From Alentia gelatinosa (lineage: Eukaryota > Annelida > Polychaeta > Phyllodocida > Polynoidae): a stretch of 64,000 nt of DNA. Location: NCBI GenBank assembly GCA_950022655.1, contig OX465587.1:33545716-33609715 (forward strand), given 5' to 3'. The notes beneath the pieces were generated by a model that was not told the DNA's origin, did not search any database, and saw only the letters and a program-made list of their open reading frames with translations. This document shows, in pieces, positions 24,516 through 36,300 of this stretch. How positions within the stretch are numbered: position 1 is the stretch's first letter; each line of letters opens with the position of its first letter. The translations under genes and the position numbers were made by a program.

Positions 24516-26616
24516 AGATGGACAAACCATCAAGGATTATGTTGGGTTTTTTCAGAGGAAAGTGTGCGACCTGGATTCTCATCAGTGTGAGTAACGCTTA
24601 TCAAACAGTTGTATGATATCGAGTGCTGTATCCCGCTTTATCTGTGAGTGTTTGACTGGGCTGTTGACTGTGGTGCCTAATACAGGTGTTGCCGTTCAGC
24701 GCCGCCAAACGGCCCACTCTCTAGATACGCGGCCGCTCGGACAAACACAGCCGAGTCCGCCTACATGCACATAGAGATTCACAGATAGAGTGTGAACTTT
24801 GGGTGTGATTGCAGGAGTTTTTTTGACAGATTAAATTGCTGGAACAGACTAGGGTATTGTATCTAAACTTCATAGTTGATAATCATCTTGGTTTAAACTT
24901 GGAAAAAGATAAGCATGTTATAGATAGTCCTTCCAATGTATTACAGTGTATCCAGTTTCTGTATCCCTGTGTTATCTAAGCTATATCTAAAGTATCATTG
25001 AGGTGATATACAACTATGATACATCAAATTGGAGCTGGAATACCATAGAATACGATGAAAACACTGTTGTTTCTCTGCAAATGATATACACGGATATTAT
25101 GAACATATTACGCTCATATACTGAGTGATCCAATGCTAAAGAATACGTTGTCAGGTGTTTGCTTGGCTGCAAGCATTGCGTAACCAACCAGATAAGGTGC
25201 GACACCAGCCTGTGGAAAAAGGCCCATTTAGAAACACTGGTCTATAGACTGGGCGCGCAATACAATAAACACACGGCGATTTATATGAGAATACCCACAC
25301 CAAACCAGCACAGACAAACACAATGTCGGCACTATAAGCCACTGGTGAATCAGGATAGTATTACTTATATAAATCGTAGAAATAGAACAGGTTCAGGGTC
25401 AGAGCCAGGATAATAACATGTTATAAAAACAGGAAAGGCTAGCCCACAATGAAGGTGGTAGATGGACGACAAACCAGTCTGAGGTGTGTGTGGTGGGGGA
25501 GGGAGGATTTAAATGCTAACCTGACATGGTGGTGTTGATTTTTCTTATGACTATAGTATGCACAAGTGTATGGCCGGGGAAGACCATAGGACATACATGT
25601 ATATAACCCATTCCACCAGGTTTTATTTTTTCCTTTCCCGTTGTGGGGTTGAAAAAAATTACACTGCGCAGTCATTCCACATTCATTCTATAATATAACC
25701 CATTCCACCCCCTCTTCCTCCCACATCACACCCAACCACCCTCCCACATTTTTTTCTTTTTTAGTTTTTTTTTATTTAGTTTTTTTGTTTTTGTGGGCGG
25801 GGGGGGGGGTAGAAGTGTTCTTAGTCACGTTTTCTAAATCTTCTTTTTTAGTTTAAAGTGATTATCCATTTCTGTAAAATATTGTACAGTTCTTCGCACC
25901 CACCCACCCACCCACCCTCCCTCCTTCCTACATCGCACCCAAGCACCTTTAAAAGATGATTTCATATCGAGGCCTCACTTCTGTTGTGACTTTATTGTGA
26001 AAACAATACTGGGCTGACGGCAATCAGCATGATCGTCTGCTGTTATGTGACTCAAAACAAACACAAAAATGTCTTCAGCAAGAAATGGTCGCCCACACCC
26101 CATGATGAGGAGGGACTCACCCATTCACTGGTCTGGGAGGGATTTTTTATACTTTACCTGAAGATAATTCTTATCCAGCTACTGTCTGAATTCACTAAGT
26201 GATGTGGTAAGACAACATACAAGCTGCTATCTGGCTGAGTGCAGTTTAACTCGCTCAAATGCTTTACAGTAGTAAAGTAGAAGAGGTTTCCAGTTTGTTC
26301 CACTCACTGGACTTCTGTGCTTTCTCTTGAGCTGACCTCTACAATGGGCTACATAGGCTCAGGAACCCAGTATTATAGAACCTAACACAGGGTACCGGAG
26401 AAAATAGGTGTTTTGTGTATGCCCGATCCTAGGTGTTCCATCGATTATAATTTTGAAAATCTAAAGCTATTAGCAATTAAAATAAACGAAATTCAGCATT
26501 AAAACCGATATATGACAACTATCTATCAATGTATTTTAAGACTGGAAATGATCAAAATAAAAGGCTCTACCAAGCTTGCTAGATGATGTAGGAACTATAT
26601 ATGTAAGAATATTTAG
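24516..26616. other. gene-free stretch
   Basis: The stretch holds simple sequence (pyrimidine- and purine-rich tracts at about 25700-25930, including CACCCACCCACCCACCCACC) and no recognised exon. Frames between 25014 and 25675 overlap on both strands without any coding signal. Confidence 0.4.
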
Positions 26617-26896
26617 TATAAACTTAACGAGAGTTAGTAGTGTTAGTGTTTATTGCATGACAGGCAGGTCGCGTATTACTACGCAAGGCATTAGCCAAGC
26701 GTAGTGAAAAGCTGACCTAACCGTAGTGTGATAAACACTAACACTACTCACTTGAGTACAGTTTAGTATTTATCCTACCATGTCTCCAATAATTCATTTG
26801 TTACCCTCATGCAATGAATAACACTTTACTGCATGCTCGCCCGAATATAGTCAGCCAATGTTAAGCCTATGGCGTTTTTTATTAGGGGTACGATAA
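26617..26896 (-). mobile_element. bipartite foldback element, CC-type with a GCGTATTAC stem
   Basis: The palindrome half is on the left: GTTAGTAGTGTTAGTGTTTA paired with TAAACACTAACACTACTCAC, apex TACGCAAGGCATTAGCCAAG. The module runs from TTATCCTACC to GGGGTACGATAA with TTAAGCCTATGGCG inside. Confidence 0.83.
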
Positions 26897-27609
26897 ACGC
26901 TGGTACCCGGCCCTCTGCAGCGCAATGCCTAGTATCAGGTGGGTCACAGCACACCTCCAATGGACATGGATATAGAATTTGCTCCTCTTTCTAAATACTG
27001 CGCATCTGAATATGAACTATTACTCAGACAAGCGATGAAATGTGTTATTCAAATACTCTACGCGTGACAACACTGACCTATAACCAATACTGGTTGTGTA
27101 GTAGAACGCCCTGTATGCCCTTCTTCAATCTGAATCAACAGACTAAAAATAAACATTCCAATATGTCAATATTTTGACATTTAATGGCCGATCCGTGAAA
27201 AGGATGGAGAAAGTGAACAGGCTGAGTATAATTAATGTCAGCTCCATGGATCACGTGACACCAGACGTTGATCACGTGACACTCCATCATCTAGGCGACG
27301 ATCATTGAGATTCGGTCTAAATGAGTTGAGATTAACAGAACTTTTATCGTGAAATCAAATGTGCTATGATTGAGCTTCCATTTAATATTCATGACAAGTT
27401 CTCATGTTATTGTTTGAGGTAATGGATGCGGTTACTTGGCAATACATGCAGTTTAAAAATATCATTGATAAACAATATGCTAATAAATCTGTGTCTTGAT
27501 TCACAGATTCTTTATATAGATTTTTTTAATTTTCCATGTTTGGAATTGCCGTTGTCTCTTCCAGAAAAATGCTTTCATGGAGACTATAGCAACCCTGGTT
27601 TGAACTGAC
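26897..27609. other. gene-free stretch
   Basis: Nothing recognisable. Two GATCACGTGACA motifs at 27248-27280 are a short local duplication. Confidence 0.4.
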
Positions 27610-27960
27610 AGTAAAGTGCTGGTTCCACCAACACAATGGATTTGCCGTGTTATATCTTGGTATGTCTTGTTATATCTTACATTGTCGCGATATGTCTTAC
27701 TGCCTTTGCTGCAACACATTGCACGAGATCATATTGTGCTTTTTCGTGATGTTGTGTGTACAATTTGGTGCTCCACCACAGCGATGCCTCAAGATCTATT
27801 GCTGACATATCGCAACAAGGATGAGGCGAAGGTGCTTAACTAGACTGACGCATTGCGGTAAATATCCATGCGATTATTGAAAACCTAGCAAGATTTAGCA
27901 AGACGACCAAATTGTGACCAATGTCGCTATATCTTGGGTGTTGGTGGAACCAGACCTAAA
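27610..27960. repeat. dispersed TIR-like repeat, uninterrupted copy
   Basis: About 345 bp runs from CTGGTTCCACCAACACAATG to GGGTGTTGGTGGAACCAG, with inverted termini of about 15 bp (TGGTTCCACCAACAC). It is the uninserted relative of 23735-24515 and therefore serves as the empty site for the foldback element there. Confidence 0.75.
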
Positions 27961-29640
27961 GTTGTCATTAAGGTAGCATTGGCCTGATTATGAGATGTTT
28001 TCGCCATGTCTTATCGTCCATGGCTTGCTTCACCTATGACCACCAGGGTACATAAGTATAGGTGGTGTGATTGCATTTCGTCTCATAGATTTTTCTTTGA
28101 GATATAAGTCAGTATATATACTGTGTACATGTCAGGTGGTTTGCTTTTCTACAATCAATACTGTAAAAAAAGAACAGTGGTGATCTTTAATGCCATATGT
28201 CCAGAAATCAAAAACCCAGTATGTCTATCTTGTGGAATAATGTGATATCATACATTACAACGTATGGATCATATTGGGCTGATACAAAACCAGTCACCGT
28301 TTGTCATATACCGTATTATAACCTTTGTAAATGTTAAATGTTATGAAATCAATACCGGTACCAATGTTTTCTGCTTCTGCATAGTGTAAATATATACATG
28401 CCATAACTATGTCTTAGATCGAATTATTTTAAGAAAATCTAGGTTTGTCCTTTGATTCTCACTGATAGAGCCACTGACAAATTTATGACTGCACAAATAT
28501 CACAGATCTTGTAGCATCTCTACAAGATGGCTGATACACTACAATTTTTGTTTTCCTTTACAAAATAATTAACATGACATGACTACCAGTATGGCACCTG
28601 GAGGAAGCCACATGTTCCATGCTATTAGTATTCATTGTGTACATCCTTGATCTGAATTGATAGTAAGTTGTGTAGACGTTATTGCTGAAAATCGTGTACA
28701 AGGTATATATGAAGCCTTGTGTCTCTAAATAAACTCCCCCCTCCCCCCCCCAAAAAAAAAAAATTGTGTACAATGTATATGAAGCCTTGTGTCCCCCCCC
28801 CCCCCCACTTGTTTCTCATCACTGCGCGCATCAGAAAAAACGATTTTAGAAGCCCATTCTATTTTTAGAAGATTTTTTTTTCTTTAGATGAACATTGATA
28901 GAAATTATGATAGGTATGTGTATTTAGTATCAAATTAAAGCTCCTGATGTCAGGGATGCATTAAATGTATAGCCAGTAAAAATCTGGAAACCCATGTAAG
29001 CAGACACCCCGCGTAAGCGGCCGCTTTGGCCTGGATCGAAGGGTGACCGCTTATGCAGGGTTTTACTGGATGTCTGAAGCCCATTTTATGACACTTCAAA
29101 AGATATCTTTGATAATAGAATTTTTTTTTTTAAAAGCGCCCTCGTCAAAATTTCATGGCTTGGTGATGAGAAACTTTAATATTGTCCTATAATAGTTCTA
29201 GTTGTGACCCAACCATTGATAAATGCAGGTGTTTAACAAGAAGGTTATCATATTTCATAGATTGTCAGATTAGAGTCTTATGGACAAGTTCAAAACTTAA
29301 TTAAAAACGACAGAATTTATATTGTCAAGTAGAGTCTATAATTAGAAACTAATGTCTATGATATCTAAATCAATGTGTGGCTGTTCATGTAATACGTGAC
29401 TTGTCTTGAATGAATAGTCAATACAATACCACTGATCAATAGACAATACTGATAATTTTACTTAGTAGGCCTACACTGGAATTAGATAATTATTAGATTA
29501 AATATGAACATCATTCTCTTGAAAGAAGCGCCCTACATCTGTGAGAATTGGATTGACTTTTATGGAAAGGAACTGGTGAGTGTAATTCCCTGGCTATACA
29601 TACGCTACTAATATAATGACTAAAATAAGAGGCTGGAATT
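27961..29640. other. gene-free stretch
   Basis: The stretch holds a local duplication with poly-C/poly-A (GTGTACAAGGTATATGAAGCCTTGTGTC-like units at 28690-28800) and, at 28985-29070, a short repeat (CGCGTAAGCGGCCGCTTTGG, GACCGCTTATGCAGGGTTTT) related to the insert at 24297-24390. No exon was recognised. Confidence 0.4.
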
Positions 29641-29751
29641 GCCGGTTTGACCGTCTGTACGCTGATACTATCTCAGCATCTTACTGGTATGGGATGGGCC
29701 CCGGTCTAGGGCGGAAGAGTTTTCTATTTTGACAGCTGGATTTCTACTCAC

Positions 29752-29924
29752 CTCTTTTTTGACTGTCCGGAGCAAACGCTCCCGCGTTTCGGCTTCTGAA
29801 ACCATGAAAGAAAGATCATTATATCAAGGCCCTAATAAAGTCATGGTATACATATGGATTCATCCCAAATAGAAATCAGTGAGACAGCTGTTTTGGTCTG
29901 CTTACCTGATCCAGTAGAAGCCAT
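29752..29924 (-). CDS. SGSM1: SGSM1-like small G protein signaling modulator, first two coding exons (partial)
   Basis: On the minus strand the coding exons are 29924-29906 (ATG in good context, ATCATGG, then donor GTAAGC) and 29795-29752 (acceptor TTTCAG, donor GTGAGT). The phases match (1, then 0). They encode 21 residues, MASTGS then EAETRERLLRTVKKE. As I recall vertebrate SGSM1, its N-terminus has the same EAETR-RLLRTVKKE segment just before its RUN domain. SGSM1 proteins bind Rab and Rap GTPases through a RUN and a TBC domain and act in endosomal trafficking. No further exon (the next should encode VKQIMEEAV-like sequence) was found leftwards on this strand, so the following intron would be at least 29.7 kb. 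Because only 21 residues are visible, SGSM2 or a chance match cannot be excluded, though the phased splice sites argue strongly for a real gene start. Confidence 0.75.
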
Positions 29925-30374
29925 GATCGCTTGGATTTGTTTACAGTGAAGCCGCACAACTTCCCAGTGCGTAAACTATCCTGGTAATAATTAGATCCAC
30001 AATATGGTCACACTAATGACATTTCAGAGGTTGTCAAGCTGAAAATATGGTAGAGCCCCGAGCCTCAAGGACTACATGGACGTAGTCTTGGGACTTGTCA
30101 TAGGCTCTCGGGCGGGTTCAACCTGATTTTCATAATAATTGTAAATTAGGTGTGAGATCCATACGCAAACGTCACTGGAAACGACTTTCCGAACCTGTGA
30201 TTCGTTCGAAAATGAAGAACACATTTATATGATCTATGTAAAACAATAAATATTAAATATAGAAATACTCCTATGCATACGATTATATCATATGATAATA
30301 TATCAATAAAGAATTTGTGGATTTACTGTTGATGGAATAATCAAAATAAACAAAGTGCTCCGCAGTCAACAATC
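29925..30374. promoter_or_regulatory. bidirectional promoter region SGSM1 / VPS33A
   Basis: The two start codons lie head to head, 450 bp apart. The region includes an imperfect hairpin at about 30053-30115 (CCCGAGCCT/AGGCTCTCGGG around CAAGGACTAC/GTAGTCTTGG). No TATA box is placed sensibly for either gene. The VPS33A start lies in CAATCATGGCGTCC, which resembles the YY1 core ATGGCG. Confidence 0.6.
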
Positions 30375-33300
30375 ATGGCGTCCCATTTAGCAAGTGGGCG
30401 GGTTAACCTAGCGATAATTCGCGAATCTTACCGGCGAGAGCTATTGGAATGCCTTGATAAATGCGTAGGATCAAAGGTATGACTTCCATTTCCCCTGTAT
30501 TTCAATTATCTGTGCCAAAATGCAGCAGAAATAGGGATATGGTCGCATATGCATTGACAGATGGTTCTGTTCCTAGTTGCAGTGGCCGCCCGTGATGTCG
30601 GAGTGTAGACTATGTGATCATTTGGTTCCTGGCACAGGTAACCAGTGTGCAGTGTATAGCTCTAGCTAGCAGACGAGTCTTGTGACGATTGACATGTTCT
30701 TTATCAGTTTATGCCACTACCGGGATGCATTACTTTAGTATATACGAAGAAGTTAGTGCATTAGTATTTCAAATAACATATTAGTTTAGGAGTTGTGACT
30801 TTAAGGGTTCTCATAGGGCAGTGCTCAGTGTCGGTGTCATTGTCACTATAAAATGTCAGGCATTCTGGTTCTCATTCTCACTATCTAGACTCGTGCTCTT
30901 TTTAAATAGAGCTGTATTTCAGATGCCGTTATAAGTTTGTTAATTTTTACTTTCCATTTTATAAAAGGAAAGATAAACACGCTCATCATTCCAAAAACAG
31001 AGGGTATTTATATTGGTCATCTAAATATTTATATTTAGAAAATAAAAGTGTCCTCATGATTGACCAGTTAATGGAATAGACTTATAAAGCTTGTTAAAGA
31101 AAATAATACGGTCATTAGGTTCAACTTAGCACTTAACCAAAGTCTCTATTAATTAATGACACATGCCTGATTAAGCAGTGTGTAGACGTAAGGGCCCACC
31201 ACCTGAAAGTCGGGGTGTTAGGGCCTGCTAATGTGTAGATCAGGATAGATATACGGTATACGGTACATCTTTATGACATAAGCTTTTAAAAAGTTGTAGT
31301 AACACTAGCTTTGCTCTTATATATTTCTTTAATGTTTACACTTCTAAAGTGAAACGAGAGGTAAGGATACTCCTATTCCCCTCCTATTAATTCACAGGCG
31401 CTTGTTTGGGACGATGCTATGACTGGACCGTTTGGACTCATTGCAGAGTATTCTCTACTCAAGGTAAGTCACTCCCACTACCCAACTTCAAATTCTGAAG
31501 GATATTTAAATTACAGTAATAGATCTAAAGATCATTTGATATAATGGACCAGTATCAACAATAAATATGTGCATCGGATGGGAGCACACTTATGGGCTTG
31601 AATCTCTTCAAGGGTTTGGTGCCTATTATAATTTATGAGAACAAATAGGTTGTATTATGATTTGCATTTTTTTGTGTCTGGACGATACGCTTCATAGCCA
31701 GTACGCTTCGGTTTGCAGCAGATGACCAATGGATGCAACGCTTTTAAAAAAAATTCTGTTGAAACTCTGTCAAGAATTGACAAAAAACTTCAAATAAAGT
31801 TTAATAGATAGCTAAAATTGTGTGGAAAAAGTTGGTAAGTTTATATCTTAATTTATGATAGGCAACATATTATCATTTGCCATTGTTTGTTATGCGATTC
31901 ACCTCGAGGGCGAGAACATTGCCTCCCGAAAGCGAAGCGTATTATCCAATTTACGAAGTGTATCATCCAGAGCGTGCTGGCTTCCAAGCACATCGTCTAG
32001 TATTCCATGTGTTTGTGGTTGATGAGGGCCTACTGGCCAAAACCTTGGTAAGCAACTGTCCTCTGTAACATGCCAGATTATCAAAAAGCCTACCAAACAC
32101 ATTTGGTGGACCAGAGGTTGTTCTGGAGGGTGGTTGTGGCCCCTAAGATTCGAGGTCAACTCTCGACTGCAGAGCCGTCCCAAGGCGTGAGAAAATATTA
32201 TGTAAGGAGGTCAGGGTGAAGGTCGGGGTTTGCTGCGAATGCAGTCATTGGCCACTCGGTCTACTGTATTCCTTATATGGAATTAAGGTAATGGGACAAC
32301 ACCATGGTATCTGCGTGATCTGGTTGTGATATGTATTTTTTGTGTGTGTGCCTGACATGAACAGGAACATGAAGTGGACAAAATGTTCCCGCTGCGGCCT
32401 GGCAGACTGCCGTCCACCAACGTGCAGAACATTGTCTTCATCGTCAGACCAAAGCTCCCACTGATGGACCTGATCGCCCAAAACGTCTTAAAGTAAGTCT
32501 CTGTTCAATGTGGCACTTTACACGTTACTAGGATACTCTTGTGAGAGTTCATAACAAAAGCGATCGGGATGGGGAGATAGCTCAGTGGTAAAGGGCACTG
32601 GACCTGTAATACCAAGGTTGTCAGACTTTGTTGATTCAGGTCCCACTGCAGCCACTTTTCTCCTTCACCCCCAGCAGTGGTAGATTTACTGCTATATCAA
32701 AGGTCAATCCTTCTCATGTCTATGTCTATGTAGTGTGGGAAGTAAAAGAACTCTCACCTCGGTAAATCTGTAGGGTTGAGATTTCTATCTACATTCATCT
32801 CATAGATTCGATCAAACCCAAAGTAAGTCTAATAGAACAAATTGGATGTTAAACTACCAAAACAAACAAAATCCCCGGATAGCTTGGTTACCATGCATTG
32901 TAAGGCCCAGTTTTGTATTTGCTAGTAACCGAAATACATATCAAACGCAAAAGCAAATAATATATCCCAAAGGCTGACAAGTTTGAATCTAATTGGCAAA
33001 CTTTATAGTGGCCACCGTACCTTTTGCCTCTTTCAAACCAGAAATCGTAATATAACGTGACGGGACCTACTGAGTACGCTACCATAACTAACTTCTCTAT
33101 AGAAATTTCCGAAGATTGCGACAAGCGTAGGAGAATCTTTTTAGCAACACAGACCCTACCTTATATTTAGCTTGTTTAGCTTCTTTTCTAAAATATGCAT
33201 ATGATTGTATATATTTATATTTTCTCAAATTGTTCATATAAACATTCAGTTGTGTAAACTTTTGTGCTTAGTTCAGGAGTTGTAATCTGAACATCATGTA

Positions 33301-36300
33301 ACTGTCTGTATTTATGTGACCTGAGATATAATCGTTTTGTAAATTCACAGGGAAGAAGAGATCGGCAATTTCCGTAAAGAATTCCACATATTCTTCGTTC
33401 CACGTAAAAGTCTTCTCTGCGAGCGTCGCTTAAAGGCAGGTATCACTTTAAATTCAACCTTCATTATCATTGATATTGTACGATGCACAGTAGACTCCCT
33501 CTATTACGACCACATCAAGGACTGGGCTAAAATGGTCGTATTAGTGAGCTGGTCGGTTTAAGAGTACAGTGTAAATGAATAGATACATTTTAGTATATTA
33601 TTGAGAATAAAAACATAATTTCAAACATTAAATATCCAATCTCTTTGTCTTTAACCACCTCCATTTTCATTGATTCACCCTGCTGAATCTCAAAATTCCT
33701 AGCCATGGACACGTACATTTGGTTGCATTAGTGAGAGTAACTTTGACATATGGGTCTTCAAATAGTGGTCGTTAGGCGAGGTCGTCGCAATAGCGAGGTG
33801 GTCGTATTAGTGAGCGTTTTTTAAAGCCAAAATAGAAGGTAAAAGTTTAGAACTGACTAGAAATGTCCGTAATCGCGGGGTGGTCGTATTAGCGAGGTCG
33901 TCCTTAGGTGAGAGTCTACTGCATTTGGTTCTACCATTTGTTATTACCATTGACATATTAGGTTGATAAAAATCAAAAGGGAAATCTAATGTATTTTTCA
34001 TCTTAAAATAACCTTAGTACCAACGCAATATATCTATTCTATTGTATTTATGTCTATCTATCTCACTTTCGTATTTGGAATATTCACTACCCCATAGTGT
34101 ATTAGTAATTCAAAAGGAAACGTAATGGAAGCTGAGTTACATTAATTCAAATGTATTCTAATTTCTTTTGTGTTGTAATATTAACATAAACAAAAACTTT
34201 TTAATATTTCATATTTACTTTACCAGGAACTGGGTGTCTATGGTACCTTCACAAATGTCGATGAGTACTGCTTGGACCTCATTCCGTTTGACTACGACCT
34301 TCTGTCTATGGAGATGGATGATACATTCAGGGTAAGTCTGTGACCTTCTGTCTATGGAGATGGATGATACATTCAGGGTAAGTCTGTGACCTTCTGTCCA
34401 TGGAGATGGATGATACATTCAGGGTAAGTCTGTGACCTTCTGTCTATGGAGATGGGTGATACATTCAGGGTAAGTCTGTGACCTTCTGTCTATGGAGATG
34501 GATGATACATTCAGGGTAAGTCTGTGACCTTCTGTCTATGGAGATGGGTGATACATTCAGGGTAAGTCTGTGACCTTCTGTCTATGGAGATGGATGATAC
34601 ATTCAGGGTAAGTCTTTGACCTTCTGTCTATGGAGATGACATTTAGAGTAAGTCTGTGACCTTCTGTATATGGAGATGGATGATACATTCAGGGTAAGTC
34701 TGTGACCTTCTGTCTATGGAGATGACATTCAGAGTAAGTCTGTGACCTGTCTATGGAGATGGATGATACATTCAGGGTAAGTCTGTGACCTTCTGTCTAT
34801 AGAGATGACATTCAGAGTAAGTCTGTGACCTTCTGTCTATGGAGATTGACGATACATTCAGAGTAAGCCAACTTATTAAAAGTGCCATGCTGGGTTTCTG
34901 AGTTTTATATTTTGGTGTTAAAGGAGATTATCATCCTTTTTTTTAGGTTTATTTTCCCACTCTTTGTTTACTTTTTGTGGGGAATCTTCCAGGGGGGCAC
35001 TGCTGGCTTGTTCGGAGGGTGCCTCTGAAGGGAGGTCAGTAAGTCCGAAGGGACCTCGGTAATACGGAGGGATTGAGGGCTCCAGAAGCTTTCGGAGTAT
35101 TTCCTCTGTTGATGTTGGGAAGTCCCTAGTCCTGGAAGTGGCGTCGAAAGGTATCCTGGAGGTTTGCTTTATAAATCTCCGGAAGGTCTCCGTAAATCAG
35201 TCTGACTCTGGGGCCCGTTCAATGATCTAGGATCCTACATAAAGAACCTTTTCTGTATGTTGTACAAGGGTTATCGTTTGATAATATTTAAAATTGTTTG
35301 CCAAGACAGTATCAGCCATCCATAAGGTCGTCCATAAGTGTTGAATAAAGTTAACCCACATCGTCCATGGCTGTCTATGGCAAACAGAAAAGGGTCTTCA
35401 TGTAGGATTCTAGATTATTCAACAGGCCCCTGGTCTGGGCTCGAACCACCTCCGGGTGACATCCCTCCGCAGTGTTTTATTGTAACTGAAAAACTCATCT
35501 TGGCGAGAGTTTACAAAGTAAATAACAAAGCACTTATTAGAAAAAAGAGACAAAAATAGCGGAGACTAGACTATCTAGGTGTTGCTTAACTGTGTTAAAG
35601 AAGAGAAACTGCTGTGTCACTTGGAATAATATCAAGAGACGTCACGAGTTTGAGTATGAGTTTATTTATGTCACACATTTTGTTGGCTCTATAATCTCAC
35701 GAGTGACGAGTGAGATTATAGAGCCAACAAAATGTGTGACATAAATGAACTCAAACTCAAACGAGTGGCGTCTAGATTTTATCCTACCCTGTTTCCCCGA
35801 TTTTTGAATATTAGAAAGTAGTGACATAAACAACACTTTATGTCACTCTAGTGATATTAACAAATCCCATGTTAAGCCTATGGCGTTTTTTATTAGGGGT
35901 AGGATAACAAAGTAAATAACAAAGCACTTTTTAGAAAAAAAGAGAGACAAAAATAGCCGAGACTAGACTATCTGGTGTAACCCATTGTGTTAATGAGGAG
36001 AAACTGCAGTGTCACTTGGAATAAACCGTTATCCTACCCCTAATAAGAAATGCCATAGGCTTTACATGGGATTTGACATAAAGTGTTGTTTATGTCACTA
36101 CTTTCTAATATTCAAAAATCGTTGAAAAAGGGTAGGATGAAATTTAGACGCCACTCGTTTGATATTCACTTCGACTCGTGAGATTACGGAGCCAACACAA
36201 TGCGTGACATAAGTAAACTTAAACTCGTGACGTCTCTTGATATTATTCACCTTTATTTGCTTTTTCTCGTCATCTGTGTAGTTAGTACTGTATTATATAG

